Source of the DNA: an uncultured Campylobacter sp.
GTDB taxonomy: Bacteria > Campylobacterota > Campylobacteria > Campylobacterales > Campylobacteraceae
Direction: 5' to 3'
DNA: 64,000 nt
Assembly: GCF_938002845.1 (NCBI RefSeq)
Contig: NZ_CALKZP010000037.1
Location: forward strand, 26,579-90,578
The translations under genes were made by a program, and so were the position numbers. Each line of letters opens with the position of its first letter. Position 1 is the first letter of the stretch. The notes under the pieces were generated by a model, which made no database searches, was not told where the DNA came from, and was given only the letters and a program-made list of their open reading frames with translations. Positions 17,251 to 26,204 of the stretch are shown piece by piece.

Positions 17251-17266
17251 CTTTTCTCCTTTTAAT

Positions 17267-17857
17267 TTATTCGCATAATTTTTTAAAAATCAGCTCGCGC
17301 ATGTCGTTTGCATTAAGCTGAAAATACAAAATCGCCTCACGGCGAGCCTTTTGATACTCGCGCCTCGTCTTTCCATCTGCTGCGCCGAGCTTTGCGCCAT
17401 TAAATTTCGCCATACGCGCCGAACTCAGCTCTTTTAGCCTCTCGCCGCCCGGAGAGATGCCGCCACTATAATTAAACCACTCTTTGCTTTGAAAAATATT
17501 AAATAAAATTTTAAAATCTACGAAATTTCCCTTATTATACTCGGCGCAAACCCCGTTTTTGTGGCTTACAGCGTAGATCGCGCCGTATCTGCGCTCGAAA
17601 AAATATAGTTTTATGAGCTTTGCGTTTTTGTCTAAATTTGCGCCGTTACCACCTAAAATCGCAAGCTTCGCATCGCCTCGCGTTTCGTAAGGGCCTAAAA
17701 TCGCGCCGTTTTCGTATAGATTGTCGCCGTAAAAAGCGTATTTCGTATCTCCAAGCTCGTTTGAAAGAACGTAGGTTTTATCGCTTGCGGGCGAGTTTTT
17801 GCCCGCGCAGCCGAGCAGCGACAGAACCAAAAACAGAGATGAGATAAAAAATTTCAT
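17267..17857 (-). CDS. Lipoprotein, member A of a local paralogous family
   Basis: A 196-residue protein with a lipoprotein signal peptide (lipobox LLGC, Cys17). It is related to the three lipoproteins at 19.4-21.3 kb: all share a YxxxxxxLYENGxxLGxY segment, a central HKNGVC-type block with one Cys followed by GxxV(D/N), and a Cys within a few residues of the C-terminus (KKLCE here). The two conserved cysteines could pair. Function unknown; outer-membrane or periplasmic anchoring is inferred from the lipobox. It lies just upstream of purH on the same strand. Confidence 0.75.
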   Translation of the reverse strand: MKFFISSLFLVLSLLGCAGKNSPASDKTYVLSNELGDTKYAFYGDNLYENGAILGPYETRGDAKLAILGGNGANLDKNAKLIKLYFFERRYGAIYAVSHKNGVCAEYNKGNFVDFKILFNIFQSKEWFNYSGGISPGGERLKELSSARMAKFNGAKLGAADGKTRREYQKARREAILYFQLNANDMRELIFKKLCE

Positions 17858-18335
17858 CGCAAAAACCCTTTAAATTTTAAAATTTTGCCGAATTTATGAA
17901 GCGAAAATCGGCAAAGCGAAATTTGCTAAATTTACCGCATTTACCGCGCGCAAATTTTAAATTTGCTTTTCAAATGCCGCCGCTTTGCTCGCGCAGACGT
18001 AAATTTTAAAATTTTGCGCCGCTTGCAAAGGCTAAATTTAAAAGCCGCGCGCGAAACGTAAATTTAAACCGCAGCGCAAATTTAGCCGCAAGGACCTGCG
18101 CGAACCGGCTAAATTTAAAATTTAACGGCGCAGCTTTATCGCCGAGCCGGGCTGCACTTGCTTTTGCCGCTTTTTAAAATTTTAAATTTACCTGCAAATT
18201 TTGTTTTCTAGCTCATCCATAAGCGCGGCTATGTCATCATCAATCGCACCTTGCGCTGCTGCTCGTTTAAATTTTACGCGCCGCTTTAAATTTTACAAGC
18301 CGTAAATTTAAATCGGCACGAGATCCAAAACCGCA
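17858..18335. other. Gene-free stretch with AAATTT palindromes
   Basis: About 480 bp with some twenty AAATTT words, including the 14-bp perfect palindrome AAATTTTAAAATTT at 17872-17885 and 18001-18014. On the minus strand a 38-codon open stretch (about 18191-18304) ends in a protein-like peptide (DDDIAALMDELENKIC) and may be the tail of a decayed gene; it has no start or ribosome binding site in a sensible place. Confidence 0.45.
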
Positions 18336-19367
18336 CTAAATATAATAGATGCTGTTTTTAATATTTTTGCCGTCGAGTTCGTTTTTGCGCCACGAACTCT
18401 CGTCGTTTAGCACGATCCAGCGCTTCTCCTCCTCGCGGTAAAACCAGTCCTTGTCGATCTGATAGTAGATCTGGCATCCCGAAATTTCGATGATGTTGGC
18501 GATGTTGTTGTCGTGGTAGTTGTTCTCATCAAAGTCGGTGAAGGTGCGCTGCCCCATCTCGGCGTAGAGCTCGTTTAAAATTTGAAGCATCTCGCTTAGG
18601 CGCGTATCCATCTTCTCGACCTGAAGCCCAAGCTCGTTAGCCTCTCTGAATAAGATCGGATAGTCGTGCGACGGATAGCCGCTGTTTAGCTTGTCGCTGA
18701 TAAAGGCGATCTTTTGCTCATCTTCGAAGTGGTAGCGCAGAATTTCGCGGCAAATTTTAAGCGACAGGCTACTTGCGCGATCGACGGCGCCAAAAACGAG
18801 CGGATGAATATATTTATAAAGCTCCTTGTACGGGTTCTCGTCGTTCGGGCGCTCGTTATTTTTCCAAAGCTTCACCACGCGGCTTAGCTCGTCCATCGAT
18901 ACGTTGGCTTGATCGTTGGTGTTCGTAACCGGCGAAAGCTCGTGTCGCAGCGAAGTATCGACCGACGTGAGATAGCCTAGCGGCCCCATTAAAATTTTAT
19001 TCGCCCCAAGCGCCATCATCGTAGCCGCCGAAGCGCAGTTTGCAGGCACCAGCGCGATCAGCTCGTCGCAGTGGTTGCGTAGGATCGAGACGATCTTAAG
19101 CGAGGCGATGCCGCTGCCGCCGTCGCTTTTGATGTAAAGGTAGAGCTTTTCGAAATGCTTGCCCTTGAGGTGGTCGTTGATACTGATCGCGTCGTTGCCG
19201 CAGACGCTGCCCGCGCCCGAGTTAAAATAGGTAAGCAGCGGCGCGCCCAGATATTTCTCGATATTCGTGATCACCTCTTGCGTTTGCTTCATCAAGATCG
19301 GCGGTTGCTTCGCCGCCTTTTTGGCGCCCTGCCTATGCGGCTCTTCGTCTTTGGATAAAAATCCCAT
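18336..19367 (-). CDS. SDH-family (ClpP/SppA-fold) membrane-associated serine protease
   Basis: A 343-residue protein with the crotonase/ClpP-fold core of the serine dehydrogenase proteinase family (SDH_sah). Seen: a strand-turn YIKSDGGSG (about 78-86) that forms the oxyanion region, and the helix start CASAATMMALGANKILMGPLG carrying the likely nucleophile Ser113. A His/Asp partner cannot be assigned by eye. The C-terminal quarter is acidic and aromatic and unlike the core. No signal peptide. A good AAAGGA precedes the ATG. It is last in a run of three lipoprotein genes on the same strand, so a role in turnover of envelope proteins is possible but inferred. Confidence 0.7.
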   Translation of the reverse strand: MGFLSKDEEPHRQGAKKAAKQPPILMKQTQEVITNIEKYLGAPLLTYFNSGAGSVCGNDAISINDHLKGKHFEKLYLYIKSDGGSGIASLKIVSILRNHCDELIALVPANCASAATMMALGANKILMGPLGYLTSVDTSLRHELSPVTNTNDQANVSMDELSRVVKLWKNNERPNDENPYKELYKYIHPLVFGAVDRASSLSLKICREILRYHFEDEQKIAFISDKLNSGYPSHDYPILFREANELGLQVEKMDTRLSEMLQILNELYAEMGQRTFTDFDENNYHDNNIANIIEISGCQIYYQIDKDWFYREEEKRWIVLNDESSWRKNELDGKNIKNSIYYI

Positions 19368-19393
19368 GTTTTTCCTTTCGTGTTGGTTTGGTT

Positions 19394-20017
19394 TTAAAAT
19401 TTTAACTTACAAATATCGCGCAATTTGTCTTGGTGCCACTCGATGCTCTCTTTAACCGTATTGCCTAGAGCCGTATGCGGGCTTTGCAAAAACGCCCTAC
19501 TATTTTTTAGTCTTGAGCCCACGTATTCATAGCGTGAGATCACGTTTGCGCTGGAGCTTTGCGACACCGAAGCCGAAAACGAGTATGAATAAAGCGGCGC
19601 GGAGGAAGCGTAGCCGCTAAAGTGCTCTGTCAGGTTTACGAATTTGCCCTCCGCAAATGCCTTGCAAACGCTGCCGCTCGCGGAATACTCAGCGATTCGT
19701 AGCTCTTTATTGGGCGTAAAAACGTAGATCGTAAATTTATTTAGACCTCGTTGCGAAATTTGATCCTTAGCCGTGCCGACTCCTCTTTCGTCCGTAAATA
19801 GATAGAGATTGGAGCCCTCCTTTTCATATCTTCCTAAGATTGCGTCATCTTTTAAAAGCACGCCGCCTGAAATTTTATACTCGGTGACGGTCTGCCCGTC
19901 GTAGCTCATCATCACGGAATTTTCCGGATGTAGCTCGGCTTGCGAATACTTTACCTTCATACAGCCTGCGAGCAGCGCGACCGCCGCAAGCAGCGCTAAA
20001 ATTTTAATTTTATCCAT
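19394..20017 (-). CDS. Lipoprotein, member C of the local family
   Basis: Starting at the ATG after GGGGGAG (an upstream in-frame start at 20041 would overlap the previous gene and bury the signal peptide), 207 residues. It has a lipobox LLAGC and is closest to the lipoprotein at 20660-21301: both have LGxY, a TDE(R/M)GxG block, an FxPNxxL strand, the (G)VCKA..(E/S)AGK(F/Y)V motif and a SYxxxxS segment. The C-terminal Cys sits in RDICKLKF. Function unknown. Confidence 0.72.
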   Translation of the reverse strand: MDKIKILALLAAVALLAGCMKVKYSQAELHPENSVMMSYDGQTVTEYKISGGVLLKDDAILGRYEKEGSNLYLFTDERGVGTAKDQISQRGLNKFTIYVFTPNKELRIAEYSASGSVCKAFAEGKFVNLTEHFSGYASSAPLYSYSFSASVSQSSSANVISRYEYVGSRLKNSRAFLQSPHTALGNTVKESIEWHQDKLRDICKLKF

Positions 20018-20031
20018 AACTCCCCCGAAGT

Positions 20032-20643
20032 TTATCTGCAAAAATCGTCTAAAATCATGGTTTTAAGACCCTCGGTCGCCTTTTTGAAAAATCCAGCCAC
20101 AGCCAAGTCCTCCGCGATATATTTCGTATCTTTGCGATCGATCGCTTTTTCAAAATTCATATTTTTATATGCGCTTAGTCCTTTCGAGCTCATATTTTGC
20201 ACCGAGCTCTCGCTTTTTGAAATTCTACCGTCCGCATAAAGCCAATCGCCGTCTTTAAACATATTTGAAGTATAGTCGAAATTTACGTATCTGCCTGCAT
20301 TATAGACGCTGCAAATCCCATCTTTATGCCAAATGCTAAATACCATAGCCCTTTCATCGTTAAAAAGATAAAATTTCATCCTCTTAGCATTCAGCGCAGA
20401 CTTGTAGTTATTGCCGTAAGACTTGCCCGCTTCGTCGAGCACAAGCATCCTAAACTCGCTTCTATCCATAGAATAAGAGCCTAAATTTCTGCCGTTTTCA
20501 TACAGATCCTCGCCCGCAAATTTATAGATCACAGTTTTGTTGCCGTCGTAAAATTTAAACTCCTTGTCGCTCTTAGCCGGGCGCAATATCGCGCATCCTC
20601 CAAGTAGTGCCGCCAAAACAGCTAAAATTATAAAATTTTTCAT
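20032..20643 (-). CDS. Lipoprotein, member B of the local family
   Basis: A 203-residue protein with lipobox LLGGC. It is most like the lipoprotein at 17267-17857 (EDLYENGRNLGSY, FNDERAMVFSIWHKDGIC, NAGRYVNF, DWLYADGRI). Its signal-peptide DNA and ribosome binding site are almost identical to those of the next lipoprotein gene upstream, which belongs to the other subgroup, suggesting local duplication or gene conversion. The C-terminal Cys is in DDFCR. Function unknown. Confidence 0.75.
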   Translation of the reverse strand: MKNFIILAVLAALLGGCAILRPAKSDKEFKFYDGNKTVIYKFAGEDLYENGRNLGSYSMDRSEFRMLVLDEAGKSYGNNYKSALNAKRMKFYLFNDERAMVFSIWHKDGICSVYNAGRYVNFDYTSNMFKDGDWLYADGRISKSESSVQNMSSKGLSAYKNMNFEKAIDRKDTKYIAEDLAVAGFFKKATEGLKTMILDDFCR

Positions 20644-20659
20644 TCATCACTCCTTAAAT

Positions 20660-21301
20660 TTAATCCAACCTTTTAGACTTTTCTCTGCAAAGCAGACCAA
20701 GAAGCGTAGCACCGCTAAGCACGACGGATTTTTTCACATGATCTGCTACTGTCGAATTTAGTTTTTCTAAAATTTTTTTATCCACATAAGATAACTTTTC
20801 ATTAACGAAATCATACCTGGATGAAATTTTCCCCATTCCTTTTCTTGACATCAAAACATCATAACTATATGCCACGATCGGCTCACCTCGTGAATATATA
20901 GTGATATACTCCTTTATATGTACATATTTTCCTGCGGACAATGCTTTACAAACGCCGTCATTATGGCTAAAAGAGATTACTTTAAGAAATTCGTTCGGAA
21001 CGAATATTATCTCCGTAATTTTTTTAGAATTATGTTCCTTTATCGCACTGGGATCTATATAACCATTTCCCATTTCATCCGTATAAATCTGCATACCAAG
21101 TCCCGGTGCTGTAAGATATTTGCCTAACACTTTACCGTTTTTATAAAGCTTTCCGTTATGAGCTCGGTACTCAGTAGAAATATTTCTGTCATAACTTAGC
21201 AATACGCTATCTTCCGATCGGGCAATCTTGCTTTGATCTTTTTTGCTCGCGCATCCTCCAAGTAGTGCCGCCAAAACGGCAAAAACTATAAAATTTTTCA
21301 T
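20660..21301 (-). CDS. Lipoprotein, member D of the local family
   Basis: A 213-residue protein with lipobox LLGGC, first gene of the lipoprotein run. It shares with the others the GKLYKNGKVLGKY segment, a TDEMGNG block, SHNDGVCKALSAGKYV and a Cys near the C-terminus (LLCRE). AAGGAGTGATGA precedes the ATG exactly as in the gene that follows. A possible terminator-like stem for the upstream operon lies at 21334-21351. Function unknown. Confidence 0.75.
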   Translation of the reverse strand: MKNFIVFAVLAALLGGCASKKDQSKIARSEDSVLLSYDRNISTEYRAHNGKLYKNGKVLGKYLTAPGLGMQIYTDEMGNGYIDPSAIKEHNSKKITEIIFVPNEFLKVISFSHNDGVCKALSAGKYVHIKEYITIYSRGEPIVAYSYDVLMSRKGMGKISSRYDFVNEKLSYVDKKILEKLNSTVADHVKKSVVLSGATLLGLLCREKSKRLD

Positions 21302-21410
21302 TCATCACTCCTTAAATTCTAATCTTTCGCCGCACCTTGTCGGCGTATCGCGAGCCCTACCTCAAAATTTCAAGGCGTTTTGCGCCCTCAAATTTTAAAA
21401 TTTGCTCGCC

Positions 21411-22397
21411 CTACTTCTCGCCGAAGCGCTCCTTTAAAATTTTATACGCCTCGTTGATCTCCTGAAGCTTCTTCGTGCCCTCCTGGATGATCTCCTCGTC
21501 TGCGCCCTTGCCCATCAGGATGTCGGGGTGGTATTTTTTAACGAGCTCGCGATATTTTTTCTTGATCTCACTAAACGTAGCGTCCTTGGAGAGTCCCAAA
21601 ATTTCATACGGATCTCTTTTGCTTTTAGCAGAGCTTTGCGAGCCGCCCGAATAGTCACTACCATATCCACCAGAATATCCGCCGCCGTATGAGCCGCTAG
21701 AACTTTGCGAGCCTCCGTAGCCCGAACCCGCCGTGCCGCCATATCCGTAGCCGGTGCCGCCGCCGTAACTGCTGCTTCCGTAGCCGCCGGTGCTTCTGCC
21801 GCCGTATTTGTCCCAATACCCGCCGCTTCTTGTGCTATAGCCGTCGTATTCGTCGTAAGCGGAGCTGCTTTGCGAGCCGCCGTTTTCGTAATATGTGCCG
21901 TAAAAGCTGCGCTCAAAGGTCGCAAACATCTGGCTTTGGATATGCTCGGGCAAGCCCAATCCGTCGCAGATCTGCGAGATCGTGCGCCGCTCTGCCGCGC
22001 TAAAACCGCGATCGACGTAGGCTAAATTTAAAAAGAAATAGATTAGCCCAGTTTTGCGGCTCGGGCTCGGGCGGTAGGTTTGGTTATATTTCTCGGCGAG
22101 CTCGCGCACGTTTGCAAGGCTTTCTTTCTCGACTTTGTAAACGAGCTTCAGCGCCTCGCGTTCGCGCTCGCCGGCGCCCATTTGGCGCACCAAATCGTCC
22201 AAAATTTCGCTTATCATCGCAGCTTCGGACTCGCTTACGTGCCCGTCGCTTTTGGCAACCTTGGCTAGAAGCGCTACTAAAATTTTAGCCTCTCCTAGCT
22301 GCATTCGCGCCTTGCCGCGATAGCCGGAGTTACCGAAAACTCCGCCGATCTGAGCGAAAATATAAAGCGCGATTAAAAGAAATACGATGCCGAGCAC
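21411..22397 (-). CDS. DjlA-like TerB/J-domain co-chaperone
   Basis: A 328-residue protein starting with GTG, four bases after the purL stop. It has an N-terminal membrane helix (about 1-20), a TerB-like helical domain (about 35-165, with KSDGHVSESEAAMI), a 90-residue Gly/Ser/Tyr-rich linker with many YGG repeats (about 170-262) and a C-terminal J domain (about 263-328) with the HPD tripeptide in KKYHPDIL, which stimulates DnaK. The arrangement is that of DjlA. The linker is of the low-complexity, phase-separating type and is unusually long. Confidence 0.82.
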   Translation of the reverse strand: MLGIVFLLIALYIFAQIGGVFGNSGYRGKARMQLGEAKILVALLAKVAKSDGHVSESEAAMISEILDDLVRQMGAGEREREALKLVYKVEKESLANVRELAEKYNQTYRPSPSRKTGLIYFFLNLAYVDRGFSAAERRTISQICDGLGLPEHIQSQMFATFERSFYGTYYENGGSQSSSAYDEYDGYSTRSGGYWDKYGGRSTGGYGSSSYGGGTGYGYGGTAGSGYGGSQSSSGSYGGGYSGGYGSDYSGGSQSSAKSKRDPYEILGLSKDATFSEIKKKYRELVKKYHPDILMGKGADEEIIQEGTKKLQEINEAYKILKERFGEK

Positions 22398-22400
22398 GCG

Positions 22401-24596
22401 CTAATCTTCGCTCTTTACGATCTTGGCAAACTCGCCGAAGTAAATTTCTTTTAGCGCGTTTACGTTTTTACGGACGGAATTTATGCGAAACTCTTCGCCG
22501 CCGCTGGTGCCTAGGCGCATCAAGCTTAGCCCGTATTTTGCGGCCAGCTCTTTAAATTCCGCCTCGTCGCGCACGCCGAAAATCGCGCGCGAAAAGCTCT
22601 CGTCGAAAATATCTCTACTATCGTCGCAGCTCATCTCAAACTCGCCGCCTACGCCGCCTACGCACGCCATCTTCGCAAGCGTGATCGCTACGCCGCCGAT
22701 ACCTACAGAGTTTGCAAATGCCAAAACCCCGCTCTTGCCGGCTTCTATCGCGAAATCCCACAAAGCGCGCTCGATTTTTAAATTTAACTCTGGCAGGCTG
22801 CCTGCGACGCGGTTTTCTACCGCTTTCATATAAAGCGAGCCCGCAAAAACGCCCTTCGTATCGCCTACCAGATAGACGCTCACGCCGCTAGCGCAAAAAT
22901 CGCTAGGGATGATCTCGCCCTCGTTTGTGCCCACGCAGACGATCGCGGGAGTGGGCTGGATGCTAACGCCGCCCGTTTCGTTATATAGGCTTACGTTGCC
23001 GCTTACGACGGGGGTATTTAGCGCGGCACAAGCCTGCTTGATCCCCTCGCAGCCCTGCGCGAACTGCCACATAACCTCTGGATTTTGCGGATTGCCGTAG
23101 TTTAGGCAGTCTGTGATAGCTAAGGGCGTCGCGCCGCTCATCGCGACCTTTCGCCCCGCCGATGCTACCGCTAGCGCCGCGCCTATGCGAGGATGGACGT
23201 AATTCATCCGCGTGTTGCAGTCCGCAGCCATCGCGAGCTTGACGCCGTTTTGCTTAACTCGCATCACCGCAGCGCCCAGCATGCCGGGACGCTTAGCGGA
23301 GTTTAACCCCACGTTGGCATCGTATTGATCGTAGATGTAGGATTTATTTAGCACTTCGGGGTCCTCAAAAATTTTATCAAACGCCGCGTCCAGCTCGCGC
23401 TCGCTCGCGCCGCAGCCGCATAAATTTTGCCGCGCGATCTGCGCCATATATGCAGGCTCTTTTATCGGGCGATCCAGCACGGGAGCCGCCTCGCTAAGCG
23501 GCTCGATCGGAATGACGCCCGCCAGCTCGCCGTGCCAAAAAAGCTCCATCTTGCCGCTATCGGTCACCTCGCCGATTACGGCGGCATCAAGATCCCATTT
23601 AGCAAAAATTTCTTTGATTTTCTCCTCGCAGCCCTTTTTGGCGCAGATCAGCATGCGCTCTTGACTCTCACTCAGCATCAGCTCATACGGACTCATCCCC
23701 TCCTCGCGCATCGGCATGCAGTCTAAATTTAACCTCATGCCGCTGCCGCTGCGCCCCGCCATCTCAAAGCTGCTTGAAGTAAGCCCCGCCGCGCCCATAT
23801 CCTGGATACCCACGACGTAGTCGGTCTTAAAAAGCTCCAAGCACGCCTCCATCAGCAGCTTTTCGGCGAACGGATCGCCCACCTGCACCGTCGGGCGCAG
23901 AGATTTGTTTGCGTCGTTAAAGCTATCGCTCGCCATCACGGCTCCGCCGAGCCCGTCGCGCCCCGTCTTAGAGCCCGCGTAGATCACGCTGTTGCCCACG
24001 CCTTCGGCCCTGCCGTAGAAAATTTCATCCTTTTTAACGATACCAAGAGCAAAGGCATTAACTAAAATGTTGCCGTCAAAGCTCTTATCGAAGCTTGTCT
24101 CACCGCCGATCGTAGGGATGCCCATGCAGTTGCCGTAGTGCGCGATGCCGGCAACCGCGCCCTTAAGCAGATAGCGCTGCTTTCGTGCATTCTCGCTTCT
24201 TCCTCGCACCTCGCCGAAGCGAAGCGAGTTCATATTGGCTTCGACGCGCGCGCCCATCGTAAAGATATCGCGCAGTATCCCGCCCACGCCGGTCGCAGCG
24301 CCCTGAAACGGCTCGATGAAGCTAGGGTGGTTGTGGCTTTCCATCTTAAAAACCGCAGCCATGCCGCCGCCGATGTCGATGACGCCTGCATTTTCACCGG
24401 GGCCTTGGATAACCCAAGGCGCCTTGGTCGGAAAGCCGCTTAAGTATTTTTTGCTCGATTTGTAGCTACAGTGCTCGCTCCACATCGCGCTAAAAATCCC
24501 AAGCTCGAGCAGATTTGGCTCGCGACCTAAAATTTTTAAAATTTTTTCATATTCTTCGTCTGAAATTTTATGTGCCGCTACTACTTTTTTGTCCAT
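22401..24596 (-). CDS. purL: Phosphoribosylformylglycinamidine synthase, PurL subunit
   Basis: A 731-residue enzyme of the small PurL type, making FGAM from FGAR with PurQ and PurS. Seen: the N-terminal MWSEHCSYKSSK motif (catalytic His), the ESHNHPSFIEPFQGAATGVGG block, the GDPFAEKLL segment and the second-half block DCLNYGNPQNPEV. Length fits the family. It lies 64 bases after the glycosyltransferase gene at the end of the LOS operon and 3 bases before the J-domain gene. purH is about 5 kb away and not in the same transcript. Confidence 0.95.
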   Translation of the reverse strand: MDKKVVAAHKISDEEYEKILKILGREPNLLELGIFSAMWSEHCSYKSSKKYLSGFPTKAPWVIQGPGENAGVIDIGGGMAAVFKMESHNHPSFIEPFQGAATGVGGILRDIFTMGARVEANMNSLRFGEVRGRSENARKQRYLLKGAVAGIAHYGNCMGIPTIGGETSFDKSFDGNILVNAFALGIVKKDEIFYGRAEGVGNSVIYAGSKTGRDGLGGAVMASDSFNDANKSLRPTVQVGDPFAEKLLMEACLELFKTDYVVGIQDMGAAGLTSSSFEMAGRSGSGMRLNLDCMPMREEGMSPYELMLSESQERMLICAKKGCEEKIKEIFAKWDLDAAVIGEVTDSGKMELFWHGELAGVIPIEPLSEAAPVLDRPIKEPAYMAQIARQNLCGCGASERELDAAFDKIFEDPEVLNKSYIYDQYDANVGLNSAKRPGMLGAAVMRVKQNGVKLAMAADCNTRMNYVHPRIGAALAVASAGRKVAMSGATPLAITDCLNYGNPQNPEVMWQFAQGCEGIKQACAALNTPVVSGNVSLYNETGGVSIQPTPAIVCVGTNEGEIIPSDFCASGVSVYLVGDTKGVFAGSLYMKAVENRVAGSLPELNLKIERALWDFAIEAGKSGVLAFANSVGIGGVAITLAKMACVGGVGGEFEMSCDDSRDIFDESFSRAIFGVRDEAEFKELAAKYGLSLMRLGTSGGEEFRINSVRKNVNALKEIYFGEFAKIVKSED

Positions 24597-24660
24597 TTTT
24601 TCGCCCTTTTCGCCGTTAAATTTAGGTCCGTATGATAGCTAAAATTTTCTATCATTTCGA

Positions 24661-25416
24661 TTAATCTTCGCCCTTTTTAAGATACTTCTCGTAAAGTTTC
24701 GCCTCTTTTAAAAACGCGTAAAATGCGTTAATGTTTGCCGTGATAAATCCCTTGCGCCCGTCAAAAAGCGATCTGCGCAAAATGTATGATTTAAAAAACG
24801 CAAACGGATAGATCAGCAAAAGCTTCGCAAGGCTCGGCTTCTTACCCTTCTCAAAATCCCCCTGCGCGCGCAGCGTGGAGTAGTTGTTGTTTTTCATAAC
24901 GAGCTCGGCGATCGGCTTTTCGCTAAAGTGATTGATGCAAAATTTGCTCTTTTTCACCGCGCCCTTTACGATCGAAATTTGCGCGTGTACTCCCATATTT
25001 TTATACTCGCCGCACTCCTTGCGAAAGAAGCGGATGTGAGTATTTTTGCGCACGAGATCCGAGCACTTGCGCCCGAGCGAGTATTCATGAAATTTAATAT
25101 CCAGCGCCGAATAATCGCTCTGGCTCATAAACTCCTCTATCTCGCCTTTTAGCTCAGGGCTTACCTCCTCGTCGCCGTCGAGATTTAGCACCCATTCGTT
25201 GCTACATAGCGAAAACGCGTAGTTTTTCTGCACCCCCTCGCCCCGCCAGTCGTGATGGTAAATTTTATCGGTAAATTTACGCGCGATTTGCAGCGTGGCA
25301 TCGGTGCTGCCGCTATCGACGATTATGATCTCGGCGAAATCCGCCACGCTACGCAGCATACGCTCGATGTGGCGCTCCTCATTCATCACTATTGCATAAA
25401 CGGACGCTTTAATCAT
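24661..25416 (-). CDS. Family 2 glycosyltransferase (WaaE/KdtX-like)
   Basis: Starting at the ATG that overlaps the upstream stop as ATGA, 251 residues. It has a GT-A fold with the nucleotide-sugar site YAIVMNEERHIERML, VDSGSTDATL and the metal-binding NLDGDEEVS (DxD-like). The best family match by eye is the LPS core glucosyltransferase group WaaE/KdtX. It is the last gene of the nine-gene lipooligosaccharide operon. The exact sugar and acceptor cannot be told. Confidence 0.82.
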   Translation of the reverse strand: MIKASVYAIVMNEERHIERMLRSVADFAEIIIVDSGSTDATLQIARKFTDKIYHHDWRGEGVQKNYAFSLCSNEWVLNLDGDEEVSPELKGEIEEFMSQSDYSALDIKFHEYSLGRKCSDLVRKNTHIRFFRKECGEYKNMGVHAQISIVKGAVKKSKFCINHFSEKPIAELVMKNNNYSTLRAQGDFEKGKKPSLAKLLLIYPFAFFKSYILRRSLFDGRKGFITANINAFYAFLKEAKLYEKYLKKGED

Positions 25417-26204
25417 AGTTTGTTCCTTATCCTTGTAAATTTCAGCCAAAAATCAAAAAACCCCTCCGTACCCAAAATGCCGATACGCTTTACGGCGTAT
25501 CTGTCGTCGCCTACCTCGTAAAGTCCACGCTTGACGACCACCGCGCCTTTAAAATTTGATCTAGCGATATTTAAAATTTCGTCGTTAAATTTACCGTACG
25601 GGTAGGCAAACACCTCGCACGGCTGAGCGCAAATACGCGCTACGCGAGCCTTGGATTCGATGATCTCGTCTGCGGCGAGCTGCGGATCGCTCGCGTAAGT
25701 AAGGTCTAAATTTACGTGGTGCATCGTATGTGCGCCGAACTCCACCAGCCCGCTTGCTTGCATTTTTAAAATTTGCTCCTCGCTTAGCATCCGCGCAAGA
25801 TGGGTCGTGTTAGCGCGCTCCCAGTCGTTTTGCGCGGCGTCCGGGACCAAAAATATGCTCGCTTTGAAATTGTATTTTTTCAAAATTTCAAAGGCGTCGG
25901 TAAAATTATTTTCAAACCCGTCATCGAATGTGATGCAAACCGCCTTTTTAGGCAGCCGCTCTAGCGCGATAAGCTCGCTAAGCTTAAAGCTTTTAAAGCC
26001 ATTTTTCGCAAGCCACGCGATCTGTCTTTCAAAATCCGCAGGCTTCAGCCGCCATTTGTCGAATTTATCGCCCTTGTGCTCCTCTACGCTATGATACATC
26101 AGCACCCGCGCCTTATGCCAGCCCTGCGGGATCCGCCACCAGTTATACCGCAGCGAAACGCCCGCTACGGCGGCAAAGATCAGAAAGGCTACAAAATAAA
26201 TCAT
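25413..26204 (-). CDS. Membrane-anchored polysaccharide deacetylase (NodB family)
   Basis: A 263-residue protein with an N-terminal membrane anchor (about 1-18) and a CE4 domain: VLMYHSVEEH, ITFDDGFENNF (catalytic Asp pair), FGAHTMHHVNL (metal-binding HxxxH) and a YPYGKFND strand. It would remove an acetyl group from an N-acetylated sugar. It is a paralogue of the deacetylase at 28476-29294, with the same anchor and layout. Both flank glycosyltransferases in the LOS operon, which suggests they modify LOS sugars. It overlaps its neighbours by four bases on each side. Confidence 0.85.
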   Translation of the reverse strand: MIYFVAFLIFAAVAGVSLRYNWWRIPQGWHKARVLMYHSVEEHKGDKFDKWRLKPADFERQIAWLAKNGFKSFKLSELIALERLPKKAVCITFDDGFENNFTDAFEILKKYNFKASIFLVPDAAQNDWERANTTHLARMLSEEQILKMQASGLVEFGAHTMHHVNLDLTYASDPQLAADEIIESKARVARICAQPCEVFAYPYGKFNDEILNIARSNFKGAVVVKRGLYEVGDDRYAVKRIGILGTEGFFDFWLKFTRIRNKL

